Source: Thermophilibacter provencensis (GTDB lineage Bacteria; Actinomycetota; Coriobacteriia; Coriobacteriales; Atopobiaceae). From it: 64,000 nt of DNA. Positions 53,800-61,723 of this stretch are shown here, one piece after another; position 1 is the stretch's first letter, and each line of letters opens with the position of its first letter. The position numbers were made by a program, and so were the translations under genes. The notes beneath the pieces were generated by a model. It worked only from the letters and a program-made list of their open reading frames with translations, was not told the origin of the DNA and searched no databases. The stretch spans positions 248,001 to 312,000 of the forward strand of contig NZ_LT671417.1 in the NCBI RefSeq assembly GCF_900128445.1, written 5' to 3'.

Positions 53800-55254
53800 A
53801 TGTCGGCAGCTGACGAGAGCGAGAAGGACGGGCAGGAGGCGCGCGAGGCGGTCGAAGACAGGCCGGACGCGACGCCCGCGCCGGCCGATGTGGCGGAAGA
53901 CGCCCCCGGCGAGGACGACGTCGACGCAACGGTCGCGGGCAGAACCGCGACGCTCGGCGGGCCCCCGGCGGACGCCACGGAGCGCCGCCCGCCCGTCGCC
54001 CCCATGACCGGCGCCCCCGACGAGGGCGCCGCCGGCCCCGCGCTGCGCGACGTGGCGGGGACGATGGGCCGCTACCTGCGCGGCAGGGCGCAGGCAGTTC
54101 GCGACGCGCTGCGCGCCCACCGCATCGCGGCCGCAGTGACGGCGGCCGCCGCGCTCGTCCTTATCGCCGTGGGCATCGCGCTTGCCCTCCGCCCCCCGGC
54201 GGTCCCCGCGGAGGAGCTCGTCGCCGGGGACGCGCGCACGCGCCTGACGACGCCCGAGTATGCGCCCGGCGCCTTTGGCATCGATGACATCCTCGTCGCG
54301 CGGGGCGTCGAGGTCCGCTCGATCGCCCCGTCCGATGACGGGACGGCGCGGGCGGAGGTGCTCGTCACCTACGAGGGCTCAAACGCCGTTCGCGCCGAGA
54401 AGTCGGCCACACTGGGCTACGCGTTCCGGGACGGCGAGTGGGTCGCCACGGGAGAACCCGAGGACGTCCGCGTGTCATGGGCGCCGACCAACGGCATCAG
54501 CCGCGAGCGGCTCGCCGCGAACATTGGAGCCGTGCTCGAGCGCGCCGACCAGCAGCTCGGCGGCGGCGAGGGCGAGACGGGCCTCGAGGAGCTCTACGCG
54601 GGCGCCGAGCTGACCGTCGAGCGCGAGGAGTTCGACCCCGAGAAGGGAACTGACGTTCTGGACCTCGTGTGCACCCGCTCGGGGGTCTTCGAGTCCTACG
54701 AGTGCCGCCTGAGCGTGACCTTCTCCTTCCGCTCGTCGACCGGGCAGTGGGAGATCGAGAGCGTGCGGGCGTCCGAGGACGGCCGCACGCGCAGCCTGGA
54801 ACCCCTGGTGGGGACGTGGTCGGGCACCTTCTCACGCCAGGAGACCGACGGCACCAGGTGCCTTGCCGCGCGGGCGGCAGGGCTTGTCATCAGCGTTGAC
54901 CAGACGTGGACGGAGAGCGGCGTCACGCAGGTCTCGGGCTCCGTCGCGGGCGTCGCCCACTACCATGCTCACCCGGCCCAGGACGCCCAGGGCTGCAACG
55001 GCGACACGATGTTCCAGGAGGTTCCGTTCACGGCCACCCTCGTTGACGACGAGGGCGGGACGCTCGTCCTCGAGGCGACGCTTCCCGAGGACGTTGACGG
55101 CGTGGTCTCGCTCACGCTGCGGCTGGGAGGCCCCGACGACCCGACGTCCGCGACAGCGGAGGTCACGACGAGCTACGCGCGCACGGGCTCGTTCCTGTTC
55201 ATCCCCTACGACGAGACCCTCACGTACACGGACGTGTTCTCGCTGCGGAAGTGA
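53800..55254 (+). CDS. Membrane-anchored extracytoplasmic protein, function unknown
   Basis: 484 aa from ATG 53800 with AAAGGAG 6 nt upstream. Residues 1-85 are acidic, Ala/Pro/Asp-rich and probably disordered; a basic segment (GRYLRGRAQAVRDALRAHR) precedes one transmembrane helix (AAAVTAAAALVLIAVGIALAL, about 115-136), so about 345 residues should be outside. The exterior has two parts: an NTF2-like alpha/beta segment (VRSIAPSDDGTARAEVLVTYEG, WVATGEPEDVRVSW, ELYAGAELTVEREEFD) and a beta-rich domain beginning LVGTWSGTFSRQETDGTRC. Cysteines are few but could pair (CTRSGVFESYEC; C...QGC). I recognise no family. It is divergent from prfA and is the first plus-strand gene of the window. Confidence 0.8.
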   Translation: MSAADESEKDGQEAREAVEDRPDATPAPADVAEDAPGEDDVDATVAGRTATLGGPPADATERRPPVAPMTGAPDEGAAGPALRDVAGTMGRYLRGRAQAVRDALRAHRIAAAVTAAAALVLIAVGIALALRPPAVPAEELVAGDARTRLTTPEYAPGAFGIDDILVARGVEVRSIAPSDDGTARAEVLVTYEGSNAVRAEKSATLGYAFRDGEWVATGEPEDVRVSWAPTNGISRERLAANIGAVLERADQQLGGGEGETGLEELYAGAELTVEREEFDPEKGTDVLDLVCTRSGVFESYECRLSVTFSFRSSTGQWEIESVRASEDGRTRSLEPLVGTWSGTFSRQETDGTRCLAARAAGLVISVDQTWTESGVTQVSGSVAGVAHYHAHPAQDAQGCNGDTMFQEVPFTATLVDDEGGTLVLEATLPEDVDGVVSLTLRLGGPDDPTSATAEVTTSYARTGSFLFIPYDETLTYTDVFSLRK

Positions 55255-55339
55255 GCCTCGCGCGCCCCGGGCAACTGCGCGACGAGAACGGGCCGCCGGC
55301 CCTCGCGACGCATTGCCGGGGCGCGCGCCGGCCACCCGC

Positions 55340-55379
55340 GCAAAAAAGGGCGCCCCGCGGAGTGGTTCCGCAGGGCGCC
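55340..55379 (-). terminator. Terminator of rpmE
   Basis: Minus-strand GGGCGCCC-TGCGGA-ACCAC-TCCGCG-GGGCGCCC followed by TTTTTT, about 25 bp after the rpmE stop. It also separates the transcript from the convergent gene ending at 55254. Confidence 0.9.
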
Positions 55380-55402
55380 CTCTCATGCCATGATGCCTGG
55401 AG

Positions 55403-55822
55403 CTACTCGGCCTCGGTGGTCTCGGGCTCAGCAGCGACCTCCTCGGCGGGGGCGGCGGCAGCCTTGGCGGCCTCGGCCTCGGCCTTCTTGGCGTACTCGG
55501 CGGCACGCTTGGCCTTCTCGGCGGCCTTGGCCTCCTTGGCGGCCTTCTTGGCGGCGGCCTCCTCGGCGGCCTTGGCGGCCTTGGCGGCCTTGGCCTCCTG
55601 GGCCTTCTTCAGCTGCGCGGCAGCGGCGCCACCGAACTTGTCGGCGAAGCGCTGGACGCGACCGCCGGTGTCGACGAGCTTCTGGGTGCCGGTGTAGAAC
55701 GGGTGGCACTTGTCGCAGAGGTCGACGACGATCTCCTTCTTGGTGGAGCGGGTCGTCCAGGTGTTGCCGCAGGTGCAGCGGACCGTGCACTCCACGTAGT
55801 CGGGGTGGATACCTTGCTTCAT
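55403..55822 (-). CDS. rpmE: Ribosomal protein bL31 with an Ala/Lys/Glu-rich C-terminal tail
   Basis: 139 aa from ATG 55822. The first 70 residues are standard L31: [43 protein letters not shown], with the zinc ligands CxC and CxxC present (the zinc-binding form), and [11 protein letters not shown]. The next ~70 residues are almost only Ala, Lys and Glu ([20 protein letters not shown] and similar), predicted to be a long helix. The family is usually 65-90 aa. L31 bridges the two ribosomal subunits through contacts with the 30S head. The 5' leader has two paired hairpins (55844-55891), fitting autoregulation. Confidence 0.95.
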   Translation of the reverse strand: MKQGIHPDYVECTVRCTCGNTWTTRSTKKEIVVDLCDKCHPFYTGTQKLVDTGGRVQRFADKFGGAAAAQLKKAQEAKAAKAAKAAEEAAAKKAAKEAKAAEKAKRAAEYAKKAEAEAAKAAAAPAEEVAAEPETTEAE

Positions 55823-55843
55823 GGCAGGACTCCTCTTCTTCGG

Positions 55844-55891
55844 CCCTGGTTTCCGACCAGGGCAGGGGTTCGTCTTGGTTCCGACCAAGAC
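55844..55891 (-). promoter_or_regulatory. L31 ribosomal leader (Coriobacteria-type), two hairpins
   Basis: In the rpmE 5' UTR, minus strand: GTCTTGGT-CGGA-ACCAAGAC (55872-55891) and CCCTGGT-CGGAA-ACCAGGG (55844-55862). Both stems close over the shared GGTCGGAA. Ribosomal-protein leader RNAs have been described upstream of L31 genes, including a Coriobacteria group, and this arrangement fits; the match is from memory. L31 is the presumed ligand. Confidence 0.7.
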
Positions 55892-56005
55892 ACAATAGCC
55901 GTATGACTATATCAGAAACCACGTAGCGCATATGTGGAGATTTCCGCGTAAGATGAGGCGAGAAGAACGCGCCGCCGCGAGCGGCAGGCCACGGGGGAGG
56001 CACGC

Positions 56006-56779
56006 ATGTTCCTTGCCATCGACGTCGGAAACACGCAGACCACGCTGGGGCTCTTCCGCGAGGACGGCTCCCTTGCGCGCGGGTGGCGCATGTCCACGGA
56101 CGCGAGCGACACGGCCGACATGCTCCACGCCCGGCTCCTCTCCTTCTTCGCGAAGGACGGCCTCGCGCTTGACGACGCGAGCGAGGCGGGCGTGGCGTCG
56201 GTGGTTCCCGCGCTCGAGCGCGCGTGGGAGCGCTGCCTCACGGCACATCTCGGCAAGGCCCCGCTCGTCGTCCGCGCGAAAGAGGGGTATGGGATGGAGG
56301 TCGCCATGCCCGACCCGCGTCAGGTCGGGGCCGACCGCATCGCCAACGCCATCGCTGCGAGAGGAACCTACGGCTCGCCGGTCATCGTAGTGGACTTTGG
56401 GACGGCCACGAACATCGACGTCGTGGACCAGCGGGGGCGCTACCGCGGCGGAGCCATCTCTCCGGGGCTCATGCTCTCCGCGAACGCGCTCTTCTCGCGC
56501 GCGGCGAGACTCGCAAGCGTGCCCATCGAGGCGCCCGCCCGGACGCTCGGCGACTCCACCGAGTCGGCCCTGCAGTCAGGCCTCGTCGTCGGCGCCGCGG
56601 CGCAGGCCGAGGGGCTTGTGGCGCGCATCCGCGCCGAGCTGGGCGCGCCCGATGCGACGGTCGTGGGCACGGGCGGCCTGGCCGGAACCGTCGCGCAGGC
56701 GACGGACCTCTTCGACGCCGTGGACCCCGACCTCACCCTGCGGGGCATCCGAGAGATCTGGCTCTGGGAGCAAGCGTGA
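56006..56779 (+). CDS. coaX: Type III pantothenate kinase
   Basis: 257 aa from ATG 56006 (GGGGGAGG upstream). Phosphorylates pantothenate, the first step of CoA synthesis, and is not inhibited by CoA. ASKHA-fold motifs: DVGNTQTTLGLF (phosphate 1), GADRIANAIAA with the catalytic Asp, VVDFGTATNIDVVD (phosphate 2) and GGAISPGLMLSANAL. Length is normal. It converges on the BirA-like gene, with an 84-bp perfect palindrome between them. Confidence 0.95.
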   Translation: MFLAIDVGNTQTTLGLFREDGSLARGWRMSTDASDTADMLHARLLSFFAKDGLALDDASEAGVASVVPALERAWERCLTAHLGKAPLVVRAKEGYGMEVAMPDPRQVGADRIANAIAARGTYGSPVIVVDFGTATNIDVVDQRGRYRGGAISPGLMLSANALFSRAARLASVPIEAPARTLGDSTESALQSGLVVGAAAQAEGLVARIRAELGAPDATVVGTGGLAGTVAQATDLFDAVDPDLTLRGIREIWLWEQA

Positions 56780-56784
56780 CGAAG

Positions 56785-56868
56785 GCGTGACAGGGTGCCG
56801 GGGGAAAGTGTCATGAAACGGATTTATAAATCCGTTTCATGACACTTTCCCCCGGCACCCTGTCACGC
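56785..56868. repeat. 84-bp perfect palindrome between convergent genes
   Basis: Two 42-bp arms meet at gattta|taaatc (centre 56826/56827) with no spacer and no mismatch. The arms contain gtgacaggg and tgtcatgaa, cores shared with the palindrome at 60811-60907. It begins 5 bp after the coaX stop and ends 17 bp before the stop of the opposing gene, so it may act as a two-way transcription barrier. Confidence 0.95.
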
Positions 56869-56885
56869 TCCCCCCGGCGCGCCCG

Positions 56886-57416
56886 TCACTGGCACCTTGT
56901 CACGATGCGGCGAAGCTCCGCCTGCTCGGGGGCGAGCTCGAGTTCCCGGCCGTCAGCGAGCCGCACCGTAGCCCGGCCCCAGACGTCCACGGCCATGAGC
57001 GTCCCCTTGGCGACGGCGCGTCCCGCGCGCAGGACCTCCACGTCCTCCCCCATTGAGGCAAGGGCGTCAAAGTAGTCGGACAGCACGGGCGCGAGCGGAC
57101 CCGCGGCGGCCCGGCCGGCGGCGACGGAGGAGGCCCAGGCATCCACGGCCTCGCGGACGGCGCATGAGAGCGCCTCGGCATCGAGGTTCTTCTCGCCGCG
57201 CGGCACTATGTCGCAGGTCACGTAGATGCCCTCGTCATCGTAGCCGGCGCGGGCCCGGACGGACGCGATCGGGCCCTCGTCCGTGCCCACCACCTCATGC
57301 GGCCAGGCAACGCGCGCGTCGAGTGCGCCCGCCACGGCGAGCGCCGCCACGAACGGCACGCCGGTCACGTGCCCCATCGGCACCGCCGGGCGCAGCGTGA
57401 GAGAGGCTACTCCCAT
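56886..57416 (-). CDS. BirA-fold (biotin/lipoate ligase-like) protein, probably non-canonical
   Basis: 176 aa from ATG 57416, 5 nt after GGAGG and overlapping the folP-folK stop by 10 bp. The layout recalls the C-terminal two thirds of biotin-protein ligases: VPFVAALAVAGALDARVAWPHEVV (cf. AvadaLe...KWPNDV), then a strand where the enzymes have GIGIN but this protein has YVTCDIVPRG, then an SH3-like end (GRAVAKGTLMAVDVWGRATVRLADG). The N-terminal ATP/biotin loop GRGRxG is absent. So ligase activity is doubtful; it may be a binding or regulatory relative. Coupled to folP-folK by overlap. Confidence 0.6.
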   Translation of the reverse strand: MGVASLTLRPAVPMGHVTGVPFVAALAVAGALDARVAWPHEVVGTDEGPIASVRARAGYDDEGIYVTCDIVPRGEKNLDAEALSCAVREAVDAWASSVAAGRAAAGPLAPVLSDYFDALASMGEDVEVLRAGRAVAKGTLMAVDVWGRATVRLADGRELELAPEQAELRRIVTRCQ

Positions 57417-58861
57417 GCGACCTCCCCGAGGTCGGCGGTCACGAGGCCCACGCGCTGGTCGCGGGGGAGAATCTCCACGCCGCCGTGCGTGAGAAAGCGC
57501 ACCGGGTCGTGCATGAGGTCCTCCATGGGAACGATGGCGTAGTCGCGCTCGCCGAGGCGGGGGTGCGGCAGGGTGAGCCGGGACCCGGCGTGACGCTCGC
57601 CCTCGACCCACATGAGGTCGCAGTCTATGGTGCGCGGGCCGCTCCCGGGCTTCTTGGGGTCGCGCGTGGCGGCGTCCGTGCGGATGCGGCCGAGCTCGTT
57701 TTCCACCTCGAGCAGCTTGCCCATGAGGACGAGCGGGTGGAGCTCCGTGCGAATCTCCGCCACGGCGTTGGCCACGGGGGTGGCGATGCCGTAGGCGGGC
57801 TCGGTCTCGTACGCATGGCTCACGTTGACCACGCAGGTGAGGGGGATCTCGTCGATGAGCTGCGTTGCCCGCGCAAGGTTGGCCACGCGGTTGCCCACGT
57901 TGGAGCCCAGGCTCACAAACCCCTGGCGTGCGTCCTTGTGGGATACGGCCCAGTAGGCGTTCACCGCCTGAGAGACCCCGGCCACGTCATGGACGCGCAG
58001 GATGCGGGCGCCGTTCTCTATCGCCGAGATGCAGACGCCGGCCGTGGCAAAGTCGCGCGACGCGGCGTCGGCCACGCCGGAGACCGCCCCGACGAAGCGC
58101 TTGCGCGAGACCGCCGTGACCACGGGGTAGCCCATCGAGACCATCGAGCGCGTGGCGCGTTGGATGACCACGTCCTCGTCCGCCATCTTGTCGAAGCCGG
58201 GACCCGGGTCCACGCAGATCCGCTCGCGCGCGACGCCGGCGCGCATGAGCGTGCGCGCCTGGTCCCCCAGAAAGCCCATGACCTTGCGCATGATAGGTGC
58301 CTCTTCGGGCAGCGTGAAGCGGCGCTGGGAGGTGGCGGGGCGCTGGGCGGCAGATCCCATGGGGCGCGACTCGTCGAGAAGGACCTGGCGTCGCGGCGGG
58401 CGGGCGACGAGCGAGTCCTTGCTCCAGTGCATCACGACGCACCCGCAGTCAGTGTCCGCGGCGACCTGCACCATCTCGGGGTCGGTGAAGCCCGTCACGT
58501 CATTCACGATGGCGGCCCCCAGGCGAACGCACATGCGGGCGACGTCGGCATGGCGCGTGTCCACTGAGACGACGGCCCCCTCCGCGACAAGGGCGCGCAC
58601 CACCGGGACGATCCGCTCCGCCTCCTCCTTCGAGGGGACGGGGGTATGCCCGGGCCGCGTCGACTCGCCGCCCACGTCAATGATGTCCGCGCCCTCGTCG
58701 AGCATCTCAAGGCCGCGCGCGACGGCGGCCTTGGGGTCGAGGTTCTCCCCGCCGTCCGAGAAGGAGTCCGGCGTGACGTTAAGGACGCCCATGATGCGCG
58801 GGCGCGCGAGCGAGATCTCGTGCGCGCCGCAGCGCCAGATGGTGTGGTTCTCTCGAAGCAT
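57407..58861 (-). CDS. folP-folK: Bifunctional dihydropteroate synthase / HPPK
   Basis: 484 aa from ATG 58861, 6 nt after GAGGAGG (an ATG 6 bp earlier abuts the motif). N-terminal DHPS domain: RPRIMGVLNVTPDSFSDGG, DEGADIIDVGGESTRPGHTP, VVSVDTRHADV, IVNDVTG, VMHWSKDS and CVDPGPGFDKMADED. It also holds an insert (about 160-195) between the VMHW strand and GFLGDQARTLMRAGV. C-terminal HPPK domain from about 315: FVSLGSNVGNRVANLARA, ELGRIRTDAA..., GPRTIDCDLMW and LPHPRLGERDYAIVPM. The fusion catalyses two consecutive folate steps in the order product-substrate reversed on the chain. No folE, folB or folC is nearby. Confidence 0.95.
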   Translation of the reverse strand: MLRENHTIWRCGAHEISLARPRIMGVLNVTPDSFSDGGENLDPKAAVARGLEMLDEGADIIDVGGESTRPGHTPVPSKEEAERIVPVVRALVAEGAVVSVDTRHADVARMCVRLGAAIVNDVTGFTDPEMVQVAADTDCGCVVMHWSKDSLVARPPRRQVLLDESRPMGSAAQRPATSQRRFTLPEEAPIMRKVMGFLGDQARTLMRAGVARERICVDPGPGFDKMADEDVVIQRATRSMVSMGYPVVTAVSRKRFVGAVSGVADAASRDFATAGVCISAIENGARILRVHDVAGVSQAVNAYWAVSHKDARQGFVSLGSNVGNRVANLARATQLIDEIPLTCVVNVSHAYETEPAYGIATPVANAVAEIRTELHPLVLMGKLLEVENELGRIRTDAATRDPKKPGSGPRTIDCDLMWVEGERHAGSRLTLPHPRLGERDYAIVPMEDLMHDPVRFLTHGGVEILPRDQRVGLVTADLGEVAWE

Positions 58862-58893
58862 GGTCATCCTCCTCGGTCCGGCCGTATCCGACC

Positions 58894-58899
58894 ATTGTA
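58894..58899 (-). promoter_or_regulatory. Possible -10 box of folP-folK
   Basis: TACAAT on the minus strand, 33 bp before the start codon; no recognisable -35. The same hexamer precedes the aminotransferase gene at 63956-63961. Confidence 0.35.
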
Positions 58900-58947
58900 C
58901 CCGCCTCAGCCGGCGTGCCGCCGCGCCGCCGTGCCGTTGACGACAGG

Positions 58948-59685
58948 CTAGAAGTCGAAGGCTGCCGCGATGTCGCAGGCGCAGACGAGGTCTGCGACGT
59001 CATCCTGCGGGGTGCGGTCCCGGTTGACGATCACGAGGTCCTCCCCCTGGAAGTAGTTGACCAATCCCGCCGCGGGGTACACCACGAGCGACGTCCCCCC
59101 GATGACGAGCAGGTCCGCCTCGGATATCGCGCGAACGCTGGCGAGAAGGACGCGCTCGTCGAGCTGCTCTCCGTAGAGGACGACATCGGGCTTCACAAGT
59201 CCTCCGCACTTCTCGCATCGCGGCACGCCATCAGTTGCCATGACCCACTCTGCGGAGTAGGCCTCGCCACAGCGCGTGCAGACGTTGCGGTGCGTTGAGC
59301 CATGGAGCTCGTGAACCACGCGCGAGCCCGCCGCCTGATGAAGCCCATCGATGTTCTGCGTCACCACCGCGGCGAGGTGCCCTTCGCGCTCGAGCTCGGC
59401 GAGCTTCCGGTGTGCCTGGTTGGGGCGCGCATCGAGGCAGACCATACGCTCGCGATAGAAGTCGTAGAACTCGTCCGTGTGGGAGACGAAGAAGTCGTGG
59501 CTAAGCATCTCCTCCGGAGGATAGGCAAAGTGCTGGTGGTAGAGACCGTCCGCGCTGCGAAAGTCAGGGATGCCGCTCGCCGTCGAGACGCCCGCACCCC
59601 CAAAGAACACGGCACGGCGCGCGCGGGAGAAGCGCTCCGCAAGCTCCGGGGCGGCCTGGGCCGGATCGGCGATGGTCTTTGCCAT
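58948..59685 (-). CDS. NAD-dependent protein deacylase (sirtuin)
   Basis: 245 aa. Removes acyl groups from lysines using NAD. All landmarks are seen: GAGVSTASGIPDFRS, the catalytic His region TQNIDGLHQAAGS...VHELHGS, four zinc Cys (CTRCGEAY and CEKCGG), VKPDVVLYGE and GTSLVVYPAAGL. The start ATG 59685 has GAGAGGAA upstream. Likely cytosolic and class U or III-like; the exact acyl preference is not readable. It is divergent from the patatin gene at 59852. Confidence 0.95.
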   Translation of the reverse strand: MAKTIADPAQAAPELAERFSRARRAVFFGGAGVSTASGIPDFRSADGLYHQHFAYPPEEMLSHDFFVSHTDEFYDFYRERMVCLDARPNQAHRKLAELEREGHLAAVVTQNIDGLHQAAGSRVVHELHGSTHRNVCTRCGEAYSAEWVMATDGVPRCEKCGGLVKPDVVLYGEQLDERVLLASVRAISEADLLVIGGTSLVVYPAAGLVNYFQGEDLVIVNRDRTPQDDVADLVCACDIAAAFDF

Positions 59686-59851
59686 GTTCCTCTCCCCTCG
59701 TCGTTTTTCTCGCCATGGTAGCGCGAACGGGGACAGCGTGCAGGCGCCCCAGCGTCATGGAGAAACCGTCGACGGGGAATCCCCCAGCGCGGTTTGGGGC
59801 ATATAACAGGGTATTGCGCGCTGGAGCGTCAAATTGCGCGAAGGAGGTACC

Positions 59852-60805
59852 GTGAACACGCTCACCAACAACGTCTTCGACTGCGCCCTCGTGTTCGAGG
59901 GCGGCGGGTATCGAGGCAGCTTCTCTGCCGGTATCGCCAACGTCCTGCTGGAGCAGGGAATCCACTTTGACTACGTCTGCGGCCTCTCGGCCGGGGCGAG
60001 CAACACGATCAACTACGTCTCGCGCGACCGCACGCGCGTAAGAAAGTCGTTCATCGTGGACGGACCCGCAAAGTCTGCCGTGGGCCTGCGCTCCATCCTG
60101 CGCGGGAGGGGATACTTCGACGCCGACGCGCTCTATGAGGGCGCTCTCACCTCGGGTGCGCTCCCCTTTGACTGGGAGGCTTTCTCGGCCAACCCGGCAC
60201 GCGTCCGCATCCAGGCCTTTGAGCGCGACTCCGGCCGCACCGTTCGCTTTGGCCGCGAGGAGATGACCGACCCGACGCGCATGGTCAACATCGTGCGGGC
60301 AAGCTCCACCCTCCCGGGCGCAATGCAGCCCCTCCCCATCGACGGCGTGGTCTACTACGACGGCGGCCTGGGAACGGGCGCGGGTATCCCGCTCTGCATG
60401 GCGGAAGACGACGGGTTCGAGCGGTTCTTCTTCGTGGCCACGCGGCCGCGCGGCTACCGCAAGCAGCCCCCGACGGAGCGCGAGGCGCGGATCTATGCCC
60501 GTATCGCCAAGGACTATCCCTACCTGCGCAAGGCCCTTCTCTCGCGCTGGGAGCGCTATAACGTCGCCATCGAGCACGTGGAGCGCCTCGCCGCCGAGGG
60601 CCGCGCCTATGTGGTCTATCCCGACGAGATGACCGTCGAGAGCGGGACCGTGAGCACGCGCAGGCTGACGGCCTCCTATGAGGCGGCGCACGAGCAGGGC
60701 CTGCGGGACCTGCCGCTCTGGCGCACGTTCCTCTTTGGCGCGCCCGACGCCGGCCCCCGCCCGGAGGACCCCGACGCGGGAACCGGCTACATCACGCTCG
60801 GCTAG
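59852..60805 (+). CDS. Patatin-like phospholipase family protein
   Basis: 317 aa from GTG 59852, with AAGGAGG 5 nt upstream; an earlier TTG in frame is not needed. Motifs: EGGGYRGSFSAGI (oxyanion loop), CGLSAGASNTINY (nucleophile Ser in GLSAG) and YYDGGLGTGAGIPL (catalytic Asp). The later half has the region FEQFFFVATRPRGYRK-type seen in this family (here FERFFFVATRPRGY). No signal peptide. Same family as 411-1313 but on the opposite strand and clearly diverged. Substrate unknown. Confidence 0.92.
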   Translation: MNTLTNNVFDCALVFEGGGYRGSFSAGIANVLLEQGIHFDYVCGLSAGASNTINYVSRDRTRVRKSFIVDGPAKSAVGLRSILRGRGYFDADALYEGALTSGALPFDWEAFSANPARVRIQAFERDSGRTVRFGREEMTDPTRMVNIVRASSTLPGAMQPLPIDGVVYYDGGLGTGAGIPLCMAEDDGFERFFFVATRPRGYRKQPPTEREARIYARIAKDYPYLRKALLSRWERYNVAIEHVERLAAEGRAYVVYPDEMTVESGTVSTRRLTASYEAAHEQGLRDLPLWRTFLFGAPDAGPRPEDPDAGTGYITLG

Positions 60806-60810
60806 CAATC

Positions 60811-60907
60811 CCGGCGAGGGCTGGCATGACAAAGGTGACAGGGCAAACTGTCATGAATCCTTCATGACAGTTTGCCCTGTCACCTTTGTCATGCCAGCCT
60901 TCGCCGG
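60811..60907. repeat. 47-bp stem inverted repeat between convergent genes
   Basis: Arms 60811-60857 and 60861-60907 pair with only one G-T mismatch (60818/60900), over a 3-base centre. Shares gtgacaggg and tgtcatgaa with the 84-bp palindrome at 56785. Lies between the patatin stop and the xthA stop, 5 and 10 bp away. Confidence 0.95.
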
Positions 60908-60917
60908 CGCCGCCGGG

Positions 60918-61703
60918 CTAGAGCTCAATGGTGAGCTCCACGGGACAGTGGTCGGAACCGTAGACCTCGGAGAGAATCGAGGCGCCGGTCACGCGGTCCG
61001 CGATGTCATTGGACACGAGGAAGTAGTCAATGCGCCAGCCTGCGTTGTTCTTACGCGCGTTGAAGCGGTAGCTCCACCAGCTGTAGGCACCCGTAAGGTC
61101 GGGGTAACGTGCGCGGAAGGTATCGGTAAAGCCTGCATCGAGCAGGCGCGTGAAGCTCTCGCGCTCCTCGTCGGAAAATCCCGCGTTGCCGCGGTTGGGG
61201 CCGGGATTCTTGAGGTCAATCTCGTTGTGGGCAACGTTGAAGTCGCCGCAGGTAACCACGGGCTTCTCGGCGGCAAGACCGCACAGGAACTCGCGATACG
61301 CCGCGTCCCAGGCAAGGCGGGTGTCGATGCGAGCCAGCTCGTTCTGGGCGTTGGGCGTGTAGACGTCCACAAACCAGTAGCTCGGAAACTCCAGCGCACA
61401 GACGCGGCCCTCGTCGTCTGCGGCAGGGGCGCCTATGTGGTTGATTACCTGCAGCGGCTCCTCGCGGCTGAACACGGCCGTGCCCGAGTAGCCCTTGCGC
61501 TCGGCGTAGCTCCAGGTCTGGTGGTACCCGGGAAGGTCAAGGGAAATCTGGCCGGCCTGGAGCTTGGTCTCCTGAATGGCAAAGACGTCGGCGCCCGTGG
61601 CCTCAACCACATCCACGAAGCTGGGATCCTTCTTCATGACGGCGCGCAAGCCGTTGACGTTCCAGGAGACGAGGCGCAGCTCGCTGGTGTCAGTATGGGA
61701 CAT
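60918..61703 (-). CDS. xthA: Exodeoxyribonuclease III (AP endonuclease family)
   Basis: 261 aa. Cuts DNA at abasic sites and trims 3' ends in base-excision repair. EEP-fold motifs: RLVSWNVNGLRAVMK, FAIQETKLQ (metal Glu), YTPNAQNELARIDTR, TCGDFNVAHNEIDLKNP, the SWWSYRFNARKNNAGWRIDYFLVS block (residues about 213-236) and GSDHCPVELTI with the catalytic Asp-His. Length is normal. Upstream, an AT-rich region has repeats of GTAGTGTAC type. Confidence 0.95.
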   Translation of the reverse strand: MSHTDTSELRLVSWNVNGLRAVMKKDPSFVDVVEATGADVFAIQETKLQAGQISLDLPGYHQTWSYAERKGYSGTAVFSREEPLQVINHIGAPAADDEGRVCALEFPSYWFVDVYTPNAQNELARIDTRLAWDAAYREFLCGLAAEKPVVTCGDFNVAHNEIDLKNPGPNRGNAGFSDEERESFTRLLDAGFTDTFRARYPDLTGAYSWWSYRFNARKNNAGWRIDYFLVSNDIADRVTGASILSEVYGSDHCPVELTIEL

Positions 61704-61723
61704 GGGGCCTCCTTGGTCGTTAA

